Origin: Spelaeicoccus albus
GTDB lineage: Bacteria > Actinomycetota > Actinomycetes > Actinomycetales > Brevibacteriaceae
Direction: 5' to 3'
Assembly: GCF_013409065.1 (NCBI RefSeq)
Contig: NZ_JACBZP010000001.1
Span: 1,488,001-1,552,000, forward strand
Length of the DNA stretch: 64,000 bases
Shown here: positions 53,122 to 61,712 of the stretch, piece after piece
How the letters are laid out: the number at the start of each line of letters is the position of its first letter
Position numbering within the stretch: position 1 is the stretch's first letter
Program-made: the position numbers and the translations under genes
Notes under the pieces: model-generated
The model's input: only the letters and a program-made list of their open reading frames with translations
What the model was told of the DNA's origin: nothing
Database searches by the model: none

Positions 53122-54355
53122 GGATCCGCGCAATTCGAGGCCGACAACCGGCACTGCCAACGGACTGGACGGGCCCCTGCACGGCGTCCGCGTGCTCGAT
53201 ATCGCCACGGTCTACGCGGCTCCGTTTGCGGCGTCCGTCTTGGCCGATCTCGGCGCGGACGTCGTCAAAGTGGAGCTTCCGGGCAGCGGAGACCCGCTAC
53301 GTGCGCTCCAGCCGTTCGACGGGGAAGAGTCATTGACCTGGTCGACCGTCTCTCGCAATAAACGGTGCGTGACGCTCGATTTGCATACCGAAGCGGGCCA
53401 AGCGCTACTTTTGCGGCTTGTCCGCGAGCAGGATGTCATGTTCGAGAATTTTCGCCCCGGGACTTTGGACCGTTGGGGCTTGAGCATCTCGCAGCTGCGC
53501 GAAGCCAATCCCGACTTGGTCGTGGTACGGGTGAGCGGGTACGGGCAAACCGGCCCGTATCGCGACAAGGCGGGATTCGGTACCCCGGCTACTGCCTATT
53601 CCGGATACGCATATATCAGCGGTTCTCCGGGGCATCCGCCCAGCGTGCCGCCGATTTCATTAGCGGACTACGTCAGCGGTTTGTTCGCAGCGATCGGTGC
53701 GCTCGCCTCACTTTACCGACGCGACGTATTCGGCGGGCGTGGCCAAGAAGTCGATGTTGCCCTGTACGAGTCGATGTTCCGCCTGCAGGAGGCACTTGTG
53801 GCGCAGTACGACCGGCTCGGAGTGGTGCAAGAACGACACGGCGATCAACTGGGCGCGTCCGCGCCCACCGGCACGTTCCGCACGGCCGACGAAGTGTGGA
53901 TGGTGTTGACGACGAGCACGGAACGTACCTTCCGCCGCCTCGCCCGCGCGATCGACAGGACCGATATGCTCGACGACTCGCGATTTTCCAGCAACAAGGC
54001 GCGAGTCGAACACCGCTCGGAGACGAACGCGATAGTCGGCGAATGGTTTGCGCGCCACGACGCTTCCGTTATCCAAGCGCTCTTCGACGACAACGGCGTA
54101 CCCGTCTCCCGCGTCATGAACATGGCCGACATCTTTGCCGAGCCGCATTACGCCGCACGCGACATGATCGTGGAAGTCGACCATCCGAAGTTCGGCACCA
54201 TCCGGATGCCCGGCGTCGTGCCGAAGTTCTCCGAAACCCCGGGCTCCGTGCGGACGGCCGGTGCCCGGCTCGGCGAGCACAACTACGAAGTGTATGAGGC
54301 GCTCGGACTGGGCGAAGACGAAATCGACGATCTCATGGAAAAAGGAGTCATCTGA
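53114..54355 (+). CDS. CaiB/BaiF family (class III) CoA-transferase
   Basis: The 413-aa protein starts at GTG 53114, seven bases after a strong GAGGAGGTG; an ATG at 53087 has a poor signal. Family features are GVRVLDIATVYAAPFAASVLADLGADVVKVE at the start and NKRCVTLDLHTEAGQALLLRL split over two strands. The catalytic Asp lies in GQEVDVALYESMF. Class III enzymes move CoA between carboxylic acids without a free thioester. It overlaps the IclR gene and shares one base with the lyase gene. It probably activates the acid imported by the downstream transporter. Confidence 0.92.
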   Translation: MTEDPRNSRPTTGTANGLDGPLHGVRVLDIATVYAAPFAASVLADLGADVVKVELPGSGDPLRALQPFDGEESLTWSTVSRNKRCVTLDLHTEAGQALLLRLVREQDVMFENFRPGTLDRWGLSISQLREANPDLVVVRVSGYGQTGPYRDKAGFGTPATAYSGYAYISGSPGHPPSVPPISLADYVSGLFAAIGALASLYRRDVFGGRGQEVDVALYESMFRLQEALVAQYDRLGVVQERHGDQLGASAPTGTFRTADEVWMVLTTSTERTFRRLARAIDRTDMLDDSRFSSNKARVEHRSETNAIVGEWFARHDASVIQALFDDNGVPVSRVMNMADIFAEPHYAARDMIVEVDHPKFGTIRMPGVVPKFSETPGSVRTAGARLGEHNYEVYEALGLGEDEIDDLMEKGVI

Positions 54356-55290
54356 TGTCACCGACATCCGCACGCATCCGCGAAGTCGGCCCGCGAGACG
54401 GACTACAAGCCGAACACGAGTTCGTGCCGACCGCGACAAAGATCGCTCTCATCAACGCGTTGTCTCGCACCGGCGTCTCTACCGTGCAGGCGACCTCGTT
54501 CGTGCATCCGCGGGCAGTCCCGCAGCTGGCGGACGCCGGCGAGGTCATGGCAGGAATCGACCGCGTACCCGGAGTGACTTATTCGGTGCTGGTGCCGAAT
54601 GTGCGAGGTGCCGAACGTGCGCTGGACGCGGGTGCCGACGAATGGGACCTCATGCTCTCGGCCAGCGACTCCCACAGCAGGTCGAACGCCAATCGCAACA
54701 CCTGGGAAGCACTCGAACGGCTCAAACCCGTGATCGCCCTGGGACTCGAGAACAGTGTGTCGCTGGTTGGTGGCCTTGCGACGGCCCTGGGATGTCCGTT
54801 TGAGGGAAAAGTTCCGTATTCGCGGGTGCACGACGTCGTCGGCGCCTACCGCGACCTGGGAGTTCGCAAGCTCTCGATCGCCGACACCGTCGGCGTCGCC
54901 GATCCGGCATTGGTGCGCGACACCATGTCCCGCTTGCACGCCGACTTCCCCGACTGCTCGTTTCTACTGCATTTGCACAACACTCGCGGAATGGCATTGG
55001 CGAATCTGCTGGTCGGTCTGGACGCCGGGGTCACCGAATTCGACGCATCAGTCGGCGGATTGGGCGGATGCCCTTTCGCCCCTGGGGCCAGCGGCAATGT
55101 CGCAACCGAGGACGTCGTCCACATGCTCCAACTCATGGGGATCGACACGGGCGTCGACCTGGAAGCAATGCTCGAGCTCGCCCGCCACATGGTGCCTGAA
55201 GCGGTCGGGCACGTCGCCGACAGTTCGGTGGCGCGCGCGGGAGTGTCGTGGGATTTGCACCCCGCTCCGGAAAAACAGCAACTGGCGTAA
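54355..55290 (+). CDS. Hydroxymethylglutaryl-CoA lyase
   Basis: The 311-aa protein begins REVGPRDGLQAE, the family signature with metal-binding Asp. HLHNTRGMALANL gives the HxH/N metal ligands. The late GGLGGCPFAPGASGNVATED loop carries the catalytic Cys and matches the HMG-CoA lyase signature very closely. The enzyme splits HMG-CoA to acetyl-CoA and acetoacetate. It follows the CoA-transferase with a TGATG junction. Together they could degrade free 3-hydroxy-3-methylglutarate or a close analog. Confidence 0.92.
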   Translation: MSPTSARIREVGPRDGLQAEHEFVPTATKIALINALSRTGVSTVQATSFVHPRAVPQLADAGEVMAGIDRVPGVTYSVLVPNVRGAERALDAGADEWDLMLSASDSHSRSNANRNTWEALERLKPVIALGLENSVSLVGGLATALGCPFEGKVPYSRVHDVVGAYRDLGVRKLSIADTVGVADPALVRDTMSRLHADFPDCSFLLHLHNTRGMALANLLVGLDAGVTEFDASVGGLGGCPFAPGASGNVATEDVVHMLQLMGIDTGVDLEAMLELARHMVPEAVGHVADSSVARAGVSWDLHPAPEKQQLA

Positions 55291-55337
55291 TCACCGAGAC
55301 GAGGCGACGAGCCTCGGCCCTACAAGGAGGTAGCGAG

Positions 55338-56345
55338 ATGAACACCAAGCGCATGACGGCGGCTTTCGCCGCAGTGACTCTCGGAGTCGCGTTGACGGGC
55401 TGTAGCGGCGGGTCCGGGAGCGCCAACGGCGGGAAGAACTATCCTTCCGGTCCAACGACCGTCACGGCGCCGGCCGATCCCGGCAGCGGCTGGGACACCA
55501 CGGCGCGAGCCCTGGTCAAGTCGTTGAAGCAGGAAGACCTCGTATCGACGCCGTTACCGGTACAAAACCGGCCCGGTGCGACGGGGTCCGTGTGGCTCGC
55601 GCAAACGGTGCATAAGCGTAAGGGCAAGGACAACTACATCTCGATGACGTCGTTGCCGATCATGTCCAATCAGATCCGCGGCCGCACCGAATACGGCTAT
55701 AAGGACGTCACGATGCTGGGCGTGTTGTACGAGACCCATTACATAGTGGTGGTTCCGGCCGATTCACCGTACAAGAACCTCGACGATTTGATGAAGGCCA
55801 TCAAGAAGAACCCGAAGTCCGTGCCCGTCGGCGCGGCAGGTGACGACCGGTTGCCGTTCGGATTGCTCGCCAAGGCCGGGGACGCCGACCCGAAGAGCGT
55901 GAACTTCATCAACTACGAGGGCGGCGGCGACGAAATCACCGCACTGTTGAACGGCGATGTGAAAGCTGCAGTTGCCGGGGTCTCCGAATTCCGCGGGCAG
56001 CTCGAAGCCGGCAAACTGCGCGGGCTGGCCGTCGTGGCCGATAAGCCGTTGAGTAGCAAAAAACTCTCCGATATTCCGACTGCAACCAGCCAGGGATATG
56101 ACGTTACGGTTGCCAACTGGCGCGGCGTCTACGGCCCGCCGGATATGCCCGACTACGCCGTGAAGTACTGGCAAAAGAAGCTGAAAAAGGTGGAGACGAC
56201 CAAAACCTGGAAAGACTTCGCCGAAAAGAATCAGTGGGACATCAACTACATGACCGGCCAAAAGATGAAGAAGTATTTGGATACGACCAATACGAATATC
56301 AAGACCGCGCTCAAATCGATCGGTCAAGCCGGAAGCGAAGGATAA
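55338..56345 (+). CDS. Tripartite tricarboxylate transporter binding protein (TctC/Bug)
   Basis: The 335-aa lipoprotein starts at ATG 55338 behind AAGGAGG. The lipobox is LTGC (Cys22). The Bug fold shows the N-terminal TVTAPADPGSGWDTTARAL and NRPGATGSVWLA, then YIVVVPADSPYKNLDDLMKA and a PVGAAGDDRLPFGLLAKAG cleft loop. Bug proteins bind carboxylates such as citrate, glutarate or aromatic acids. It is followed by the two membrane subunits. Confidence 0.92.
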   Translation: MNTKRMTAAFAAVTLGVALTGCSGGSGSANGGKNYPSGPTTVTAPADPGSGWDTTARALVKSLKQEDLVSTPLPVQNRPGATGSVWLAQTVHKRKGKDNYISMTSLPIMSNQIRGRTEYGYKDVTMLGVLYETHYIVVVPADSPYKNLDDLMKAIKKNPKSVPVGAAGDDRLPFGLLAKAGDADPKSVNFINYEGGGDEITALLNGDVKAAVAGVSEFRGQLEAGKLRGLAVVADKPLSSKKLSDIPTATSQGYDVTVANWRGVYGPPDMPDYAVKYWQKKLKKVETTKTWKDFAEKNQWDINYMTGQKMKKYLDTTNTNIKTALKSIGQAGSEG

Positions 56346-56348
56346 CGG

Positions 56349-56879
56349 ATGCGTAGAGTCCGAGAACTCCATCCGGATATCGTGCCCGGGGCGGCCGGGC
56401 TCCTCCTAGCACTCATCCTGCTGGGGGGAGCCGTCGCAGTGCCTGCCCCGGCGTCCAGCACGTCGGTTGTCGGACCGAGCGCGTTTCCGTACGCCGTCAG
56501 TATCTTGATGGGCGCCGGGTCGATCGTGCTGCTCATTCGCGGATTTGTGCGGACCAAGAGCGCGGCGGGCCGCCCCGACTCCGACGCTAAACCTGACGAT
56601 GGAAGCGAGATCGCGGAAGGGGCTGCCGACACGACCGGCAAGTCGTCGACGACGCGCCGGTTCCTCATTACCGGCGGGATGCTCCTCGGGTACATCCTGA
56701 TCTTCATCCCGGTCGGGTATCTGCTGTCGACGTTCGCCTTCCTTGTCGCGACCACGATGTACCTGGATCGGCGTCGGTGGCTCCGAAACCTGATATTCGG
56801 CGTGGTATTTGCCGTCGTCGTCTATTACGTGTTCACGCTGACGCTGAACGTGCAGCTGCCCGTGGGGATTCTGGGGTAA
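56349..56879 (+). CDS. Tripartite tricarboxylate transporter small membrane subunit (TctB)
   Basis: The 176-aa membrane protein has four hydrophobic segments: LLLALILLGGAVAV, YAVSILMGAGSIVLLI, MLLGYILIFIPVGYLLSTFAFL, and LIFGVVFAVVVYYVFTLTLNV. Its charged loop (about residues 75-95) is rich in Asp, Lys and Glu. The length and layout match TctB. It starts 3 bases after the TctC stop and ends 5 bases before TctA. Confidence 0.88.
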   Translation: MRRVRELHPDIVPGAAGLLLALILLGGAVAVPAPASSTSVVGPSAFPYAVSILMGAGSIVLLIRGFVRTKSAAGRPDSDAKPDDGSEIAEGAADTTGKSSTTRRFLITGGMLLGYILIFIPVGYLLSTFAFLVATTMYLDRRRWLRNLIFGVVFAVVVYYVFTLTLNVQLPVGILG

Positions 56880-56884
56880 TCGGC

Positions 56885-58423
56885 ATGGATCTCCTGACTC
56901 AATTCGGCGACGGACTGGCTGCCGCCCTGACGCCGGCGAACCTCATGTTCGCTTTCGCCGGGGTGTTGATCGGTACGATCATCGGCATCCTGCCGGGAAT
57001 CGGTCCGATTACGGCTATCGCCTTGTTGATTCCGCTGTCATTCGGGCTCGAACCCGCTGCCGGTCTCGTCTTGATGTCCGGCGTCTACTACGGGTCGATG
57101 TACGGCGGCTCGATCACGTCCATTTTGATCAATACGCCTGGCGAGGTGTCACATGTGGCTACCACGCTCGAGGGGTATCGAATGGGCAAAAACGGGCGGG
57201 CCGGCCCCGCGCTGGCGACGTCGGCGATCGGTTCGTTCATCGGCGGCACCCTGTCAGTTGTGGCGTTGATGTTCCTGGCCACCGCGTTGGCCCAAGTTGC
57301 TGTCCTGTTCGGGGCGGCCGAATACACGCTGCTGCTCATTCTGGCGCTGGCAATGACGTCGTCGCTGTCGACCGGGTCGAAAACGAAAGCGTTCATGTCG
57401 ACGTTGTTCGGCATGGCGATCGCAATTGTGGGCATCGACGGGCAGACGAGCGTTCCCCGTTTCACCTTCGGTTCATTGCAGTTGGATTCCGGGATCGGGT
57501 TCGCGCTCGTCGCCATGGCGTTGTTCGCGATTCCCGAGGCGTTGAAGAACCTTGCTGCCGGGCATACTCGGCCCGGCGAAGGAGTGGCATTGCAAGGCCG
57601 GGTGTGGCTCAACCGTGAAGACTGGCGACGGTCGGCCGGGGCGTACGGCCGCGGATCGGTGATCGGCTTTGCCGCGGGCTTGTTGCCCGGGCTCGGGCCG
57701 ACACTTGGCTCTTTCATGTCGTATGTGGCGGAAAAACGATTTTCCAAGCATAAGAAGGAATTCGACAAGGACGGCGCGATCGAGGGCGTGGCCGGTCCGG
57801 AGAGCGCGAACAACGCCGGCGTCGGCGGCGCGTTCGTGCCGATGCTGGCCTTGGGGATCCCGGGTTCGGCGACGACTGCGCTGCTTTTGTTCGTCTTTGA
57901 AATGTACGGATTGCAGCCGGGGCCTCTGCTGTTTCACGACAACGCGACGCTGGTGTGGACCATTATCGCCAGTATGTATGTCGGGAACATCATTTTGCTC
58001 GTGTTGAACCTGCCGCTGGTCAAGGTGTTCGTTCGGCTGCTGCAAGTGCCGCCGCCATTGTTGTATACGAGCGTGCTGGCGTTCACTGTCCTTGGCGCCT
58101 ACGCATTGAACTTCAGCCTGTTCAGCATGGTGTTGCTGTTCATCTTCGGACTGGCCGGGTACTTCATGCAGCGCTATGATTTTCCGCTCGCGCCGGCGAT
58201 CCTGGCCTTGGTCTTGGAACCGTTGCTGGAAAAGTACTTCCGTCAGGCGATCAAGAGCGCCGGAGGGGACTTTACGACGTTCGTTGACGGCCCCATGGCG
58301 ATCACCCTTGCCGCGTTGATCGTCGTCGGTCTCATCCTTCCGCCGATGATTCGCGTCTTCAGGTGGGGTGTTCGCACTGCCCGCAACACTGACAGTCGGG
58401 AAACCGAGTCGGCGAGCCGGTAG
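56885..58423 (+). CDS. Tripartite tricarboxylate transporter large membrane subunit (TctA)
   Basis: The 512-aa protein starts at ATG 56885. It has 10-12 spans and two copies of the TctA glycine motif: GTIIGILPGIGPITAIALL near residue 28 and AAGLLPGLGPTLGSFMSY in the second half. The YYGSMYGGSITSILINTPG block is diagnostic. An EGVAGPESANNAGVGGAFVP motif is also conserved. It forms the channel for the TctC-bound acid, driven by ion gradients. Confidence 0.93.
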   Translation: MDLLTQFGDGLAAALTPANLMFAFAGVLIGTIIGILPGIGPITAIALLIPLSFGLEPAAGLVLMSGVYYGSMYGGSITSILINTPGEVSHVATTLEGYRMGKNGRAGPALATSAIGSFIGGTLSVVALMFLATALAQVAVLFGAAEYTLLLILALAMTSSLSTGSKTKAFMSTLFGMAIAIVGIDGQTSVPRFTFGSLQLDSGIGFALVAMALFAIPEALKNLAAGHTRPGEGVALQGRVWLNREDWRRSAGAYGRGSVIGFAAGLLPGLGPTLGSFMSYVAEKRFSKHKKEFDKDGAIEGVAGPESANNAGVGGAFVPMLALGIPGSATTALLLFVFEMYGLQPGPLLFHDNATLVWTIIASMYVGNIILLVLNLPLVKVFVRLLQVPPPLLYTSVLAFTVLGAYALNFSLFSMVLLFIFGLAGYFMQRYDFPLAPAILALVLEPLLEKYFRQAIKSAGGDFTTFVDGPMAITLAALIVVGLILPPMIRVFRWGVRTARNTDSRETESASR

Positions 58424-58458
58424 ATCTGACGAATAGGCCTCGCCGGACCCGTCGCTGC

Positions 58459-58609
58459 CGAGTGGTGGCGACTGGTGGGCAGGGCGTGTCGGGAGCATGG
58501 GAGAGGGCAGGTAGCTCTTGCCGAGTGGTGGCGAATGGCTGCGAAATCGCCGATTTCGCAGCCATTCGCCACCACTCGATGCGGGCCGGCAGCCATTCGC
58601 CGCCACTCG
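58459..58609. repeat. Large perfect palindrome and related copies (REP-like)
   Basis: Positions 58522-58549 and 58551-58578 are 28-bp perfect reverse complements with a single-base spacer. The outer core CGAGTGGTGGCGA also occurs at 58459-58471 in direct orientation. A near copy of the other arm lies at 58588-58609 (2 mismatches over 22 bases). The block sits in the 314-base gap between the TctA stop and the MarR promoter. It may act as a terminator for the operon, or be a REP/MITE-type element. No target-site duplication was identified. Confidence 0.7.
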
Positions 58610-58681
58610 GGGCGTAGGCGGGCGCAATGTGCTGTCGGCCGCCTGCCCGATAGGCCAAATCCGGTGTCGCCAAGCCGCAGA

Positions 58682-58727
58682 TTCGACACATTCAAAGCTA
58701 TCCTATATATTTGCTTAGGGTAAGTAA
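58682..58727 (+). promoter_or_regulatory. MarR promoter with overlapping operator-like repeat
   Basis: TTCGAC (58682-58687) and TATATA (58704-58709) are 16 bases apart. TTGCTTA-GGG-TAAGTAA (58711-58727) is an inverted repeat with 7-base arms and one mismatch, covering the likely transcription start. The MarR gene starts at GTG 58738 behind AAGGGG. The layout suggests that MarR represses its own promoter. Confidence 0.5.
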
Positions 58728-58737
58728 GGGGTTTTGA

Positions 58738-59223
58738 GTGATCGATCGTCAACGTGCCGGGGAAGTGCTCTCGGAAGTCGTCGAACTCGTCAGAGTTTTC
58801 CGGGTGACGGGCCAGCATCGCCGGGACCGGACGATCTCCGGTACCAAGATCGGCGTCCTTCGACAGATCCAAGACGAAGACCTACGCCTTGGCGAACTTG
58901 CGCACCGTCTTCGCGTGTCGGCTCCCGTTGTCTCGAGGGCCGTTGACTCGCTGGAAGAAGAAGCGCTGGTCCGCCGGCGGACCGATGACGAGGACGCGCG
59001 CGCATGCTTGATCGCGATCACCGATCGCGGTCGGGAGAGCGTCGCGGCACGCGAGCGCTACGTTGCCGACGTCTTCGCCGAAGCGATGCCGGAATGGTCT
59101 GCGGACGACGCCGAGCGGGCGATTTCCGTTCTGCGGGAATTGCGCGTGAACGTAGCCGAACTCGTCAAGCGGTTGGATTCGGCAGACAACGATTCGCCGC
59201 CGGACTCGGACCACCCCGCCTAG
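58738..59223 (+). CDS. MarR family transcriptional regulator
   Basis: The 161-aa protein starts at GTG 58738, six bases after AAGGGG. The MarR winged HTH is clear: LRLGELAHRLRVSAPVVSRAVDSLEEEALVRRR and then the wing DDEDARACLIAITDRG. Terminal helices form the dimer interface. The gene is followed after 68 bases by the MFS exporter, so it is probably the local repressor of drug efflux. Confidence 0.9.
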   Translation: MIDRQRAGEVLSEVVELVRVFRVTGQHRRDRTISGTKIGVLRQIQDEDLRLGELAHRLRVSAPVVSRAVDSLEEEALVRRRTDDEDARACLIAITDRGRESVAARERYVADVFAEAMPEWSADDAERAISVLRELRVNVAELVKRLDSADNDSPPDSDHPA

Positions 59224-59291
59224 CACCACCGCCGGCTACCTCCGGCCGCCGACTGACAACTTTGCAAGACGTACGAAGGAGCAACTATCGC

Positions 59292-60878
59292 ATGAGCGCA
59301 GAGACCGCGCCTACCAAAGCCGAAGCTGGAGAGCTTTCGCATCGCGAAGTACTCGAGGTGATGCTCGGGCTCTTGGCCGCACTCTTCACGGCATTGATCT
59401 CCAATACGATCGTGTCGACCGCACTGCCCACAATCATGGCTGACTTGCACGGCACGCAGCGTCAGTACACGTGGGTTATCACGTCGAGCCTGCTGGCCAT
59501 GACCATCAGCACCCCGATCTGGGGCAAGCTTTCCGATCTGTTCGACAAGAAGCTGCTCACTCAGATCGCTATCGTGATGTTTGTAGCCGGATCGGTCACT
59601 GCCGGTTTCACCCAGTCGGTCTCGCTGCTCATGGTCGCGCGCGCCGTCCAGGGGCTTGCAATGGGCGGCCTCACGGCAATGGTCCAGTCCATCATGGGCA
59701 CGATCATCGCGCCGCGCCAACGCGGCCGTTACGCCGGTTACATGGGTGCGGTCATGGCCGTCGCGACGGTTTCCGGGCCTCTGCTTGGCGGAATCATCAC
59801 CGATAACCTCAACTGGCGCTGGTGCTTCTACGTCTGCGTTCCGCTCGCGATCATCGCGCTCATCCTGCTCGCCTGGAAGCTGCGTCTGCCGGCCATGCCG
59901 CGTAAACACGTCCGCATCGATTACTTCGGCGGATTCCTGTTGGCCGTCGCCGCAGCTCTCCCGATGCTGTGGGTGACATTTGCCGGCAGCGACTACGACT
60001 GGATTTCCTGGCAGTCCGGTGCGTACCTGATCGGCTTCTTGATCGCCGCGACCCTCGCCGTCATCGTCGAACTTCGCGTCAGCAACCCGATGGTGCCGAT
60101 CCGCGTGCTGCGGAATTCGACGACCGCCCTCATGATCGTGGCCAGCCTCGCCGTCGGCGTGGCCATGTTCGGTGCCGTCATCTTCCTCACCCAGTACTTC
60201 CAGCTCGCCGTCGGCAATACTCCGACCAAGGCCGGACTGATGACTATTCCGCTGATTGTGTCCCAGATGCTGTCGGCGACCATTGGCGGACAAATCGTCA
60301 CACGAACCGGCCGGTGGAAGCCGATCATGCTCTTCGGCAGCATCTTGATGCTCATTGGGCTCGGTGGGCTTGGCACGCTCGACCATACGACGCCGTACTG
60401 GCAGGTCGCCGTCTTCATGGCGGCCATGGGCCTCGGCGTCGGAACGCTGATTCAGAACATTGTGCTTGCCGTACAGAACACCGTTGATGTGAAGGACGTC
60501 GGAGCCGCGTCGGCGACAATCTCGTTCTTCCGCTCCCTCGGCGGAGCAATCGGCGTCTCGGTGCTGGGTGCCGTCCTGACCAAGCAGGTGGGGGACAAGA
60601 TCGCCAGCGGCATGCAAAAGCTCGGCATGGGCGGCAGCGGTGCCGGTGCGAATTCGGGCGGCGGCAATCTCGATATCGGTTCGCTTCCCGCGCCGATCCA
60701 GACGTTGATTCATCACTCGTACGGGGACGCGTTCGGAAACATCTTCCTGATCGCGGCCATCGTTTCGATCGCGACACTGCTGGCCGTGGTTTTTGTCCGT
60801 GAAGTGCCGTTGCGCACGACGGTCGAGATGAAGGCGCGCTCCACGGAGGGATCCGAAAAGGAGAAAGTCGCCCGATAA
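59292..60878 (+). CDS. MFS exporter, DHA2 (EmrB/QacA) family
   Basis: The 528-aa protein starts at ATG 59292; the open frame upstream overlaps the MarR gene and lacks family sequence. It has about 14 spans. Motif A is WGKLSDLFDKKLL, motif C-like GAVMAVATVSGPLLGGIITDNLNWRWCFYVCVPLA identifies the 14-TM antiporter group. The hydrophilic late loop (GGSGAGANSGGGN) is extracytoplasmic. It likely exports a toxic hydrophobic compound under MarR control. Confidence 0.93.
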   Translation: MSAETAPTKAEAGELSHREVLEVMLGLLAALFTALISNTIVSTALPTIMADLHGTQRQYTWVITSSLLAMTISTPIWGKLSDLFDKKLLTQIAIVMFVAGSVTAGFTQSVSLLMVARAVQGLAMGGLTAMVQSIMGTIIAPRQRGRYAGYMGAVMAVATVSGPLLGGIITDNLNWRWCFYVCVPLAIIALILLAWKLRLPAMPRKHVRIDYFGGFLLAVAAALPMLWVTFAGSDYDWISWQSGAYLIGFLIAATLAVIVELRVSNPMVPIRVLRNSTTALMIVASLAVGVAMFGAVIFLTQYFQLAVGNTPTKAGLMTIPLIVSQMLSATIGGQIVTRTGRWKPIMLFGSILMLIGLGGLGTLDHTTPYWQVAVFMAAMGLGVGTLIQNIVLAVQNTVDVKDVGAASATISFFRSLGGAIGVSVLGAVLTKQVGDKIASGMQKLGMGGSGAGANSGGGNLDIGSLPAPIQTLIHHSYGDAFGNIFLIAAIVSIATLLAVVFVREVPLRTTVEMKARSTEGSEKEKVAR

Positions 60879-60894
60879 GGGTGACGCACGCAGG

Positions 60895-60925
60895 CGTCGT
60901 GCCCTCGGGAGCCGGGGGCACGACG
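60895..60925. terminator. Hairpin between convergent MFS and MhuD-like genes
   Basis: CGTCGTGCCC (60895-60904) and GGGCACGACG (60916-60925) form a perfect 10-bp GC-rich stem with an 11-base loop. It lies in the 91-base gap where the two genes converge. No clear U-tract follows, but it could end transcription in both directions. Confidence 0.6.
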
Positions 60926-60969
60926 TGACGGCTTACGCGGACGGCGTGGAACGACGGCCGGTGTGCGGG

Positions 60970-61278
60970 CTACTGCTTGGGCTTGACGTCCAAAACGACC
61001 TCGAATTCGAGCACGTTTGCCTCGGAAAAGACCGGCTTGCCCTGCTCGCCCTTGTGCGCAGCACGGGCCGTGCTATCGCGCCACGCCTCGTAGGACTCGT
61101 CGTCATCCCACCGCGTGACGATGAAGTACCGGTCGTCCCCGGCAACCGGGCGCAACATCTCGAAGCCGCGAAATCCCGGGCTGGTGTCGATGGTGCCGGC
61201 TCGATTGCCGAAGCGGCGCTCGAACTCCGCGTGCGCGTGGTCCGGAACTTTTACTGCATTGATCTTCACGACTGCCAT
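60970..61278 (-). CDS. MhuD-like heme-degrading monooxygenase
   Basis: The 102-aa protein belongs to the antibiotic biosynthesis monooxygenase/IsdG fold. Asn7, Trp66 and His75 stand at exactly the numbers of the heme-ligand and catalytic residues of Mycobacterium tuberculosis MhuD. The SPGFRGFEMLRPV and FEVVLDV segments fit as well. MhuD opens heme to mycobilin and iron without releasing carbon monoxide. A dimer acting in the cytoplasm is expected. It is a lone gene, convergent with the MFS exporter. No heme importer is nearby. Confidence 0.85.
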   Translation of the reverse strand: MAVVKINAVKVPDHAHAEFERRFGNRAGTIDTSPGFRGFEMLRPVAGDDRYFIVTRWDDDESYEAWRDSTARAAHKGEQGKPVFSEANVLEFEVVLDVKPKQ

Positions 61279-61289
61279 ACCGTGATTCT

Positions 61290-61486
61290 AATTCGCGGAG
61301 CGGCGGCTCCGGTCGAGCATCCAGGTGACGAATGGATGATTTACGTTGCTCGCCCGATTCGCTATCGTCGGAGATTCCGTAATATGCCGATCGGGACAAC
61401 CGATGGACTCGCGCGATCTCGCCGGCGTCCGACGCCGTTGCGGAGCGCACGCGAAAAGCCGCTGGGCAATCGCTCGAGGAGTTCAT
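61290..61486 (-). pseudogene. Possible GNAT acetyltransferase N-terminal remnant
   Basis: From ATG 61486 on the minus strand, about 38 codons look like the start of a GNAT protein (FRVRSATASDAGEIARVHRL and SRSAYYG). After that the family pattern is lost, and the frame runs into the MhuD-like gene without a stop. A nearby frame offers NHPFVTWML, so a frameshift may have occurred. The evidence is weak. The rest of 61487-61700 shows no gene. Confidence 0.3.
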
Positions 61487-61712
61487 CGTGCCGGGTGTAA
61501 CCGTGCTGCCGGCGGAGCCGGACAAGATCAGTCGGTGGAACGACTCAACCGGCGGAACCGTCCCGTTCGTATTGCGAGGACATCCGGACCGGCGCATTGC
61601 CGGCGCCGTACCCGTCGTAGGCCCGATGCGTTGCACGAATACAAAGAACACCGAGCCGACAGTCCGGGTGTAGAAGTTGACTGGTGTCCGAATTCGCACT
61701 CCGGGAGGAACC

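Noticed and set aside
58459-58609. CRISPR array
   Set aside because: The repeats are inverted arms of a palindrome, few in number and without regular unique spacers.
59220-60716. Minus-strand open frame of 498 codons opposite the MFS exporter
   Set aside because: It is a shadow with His/Arg/Asp-rich sequence; the plus strand encodes an obvious 14-TM exporter.
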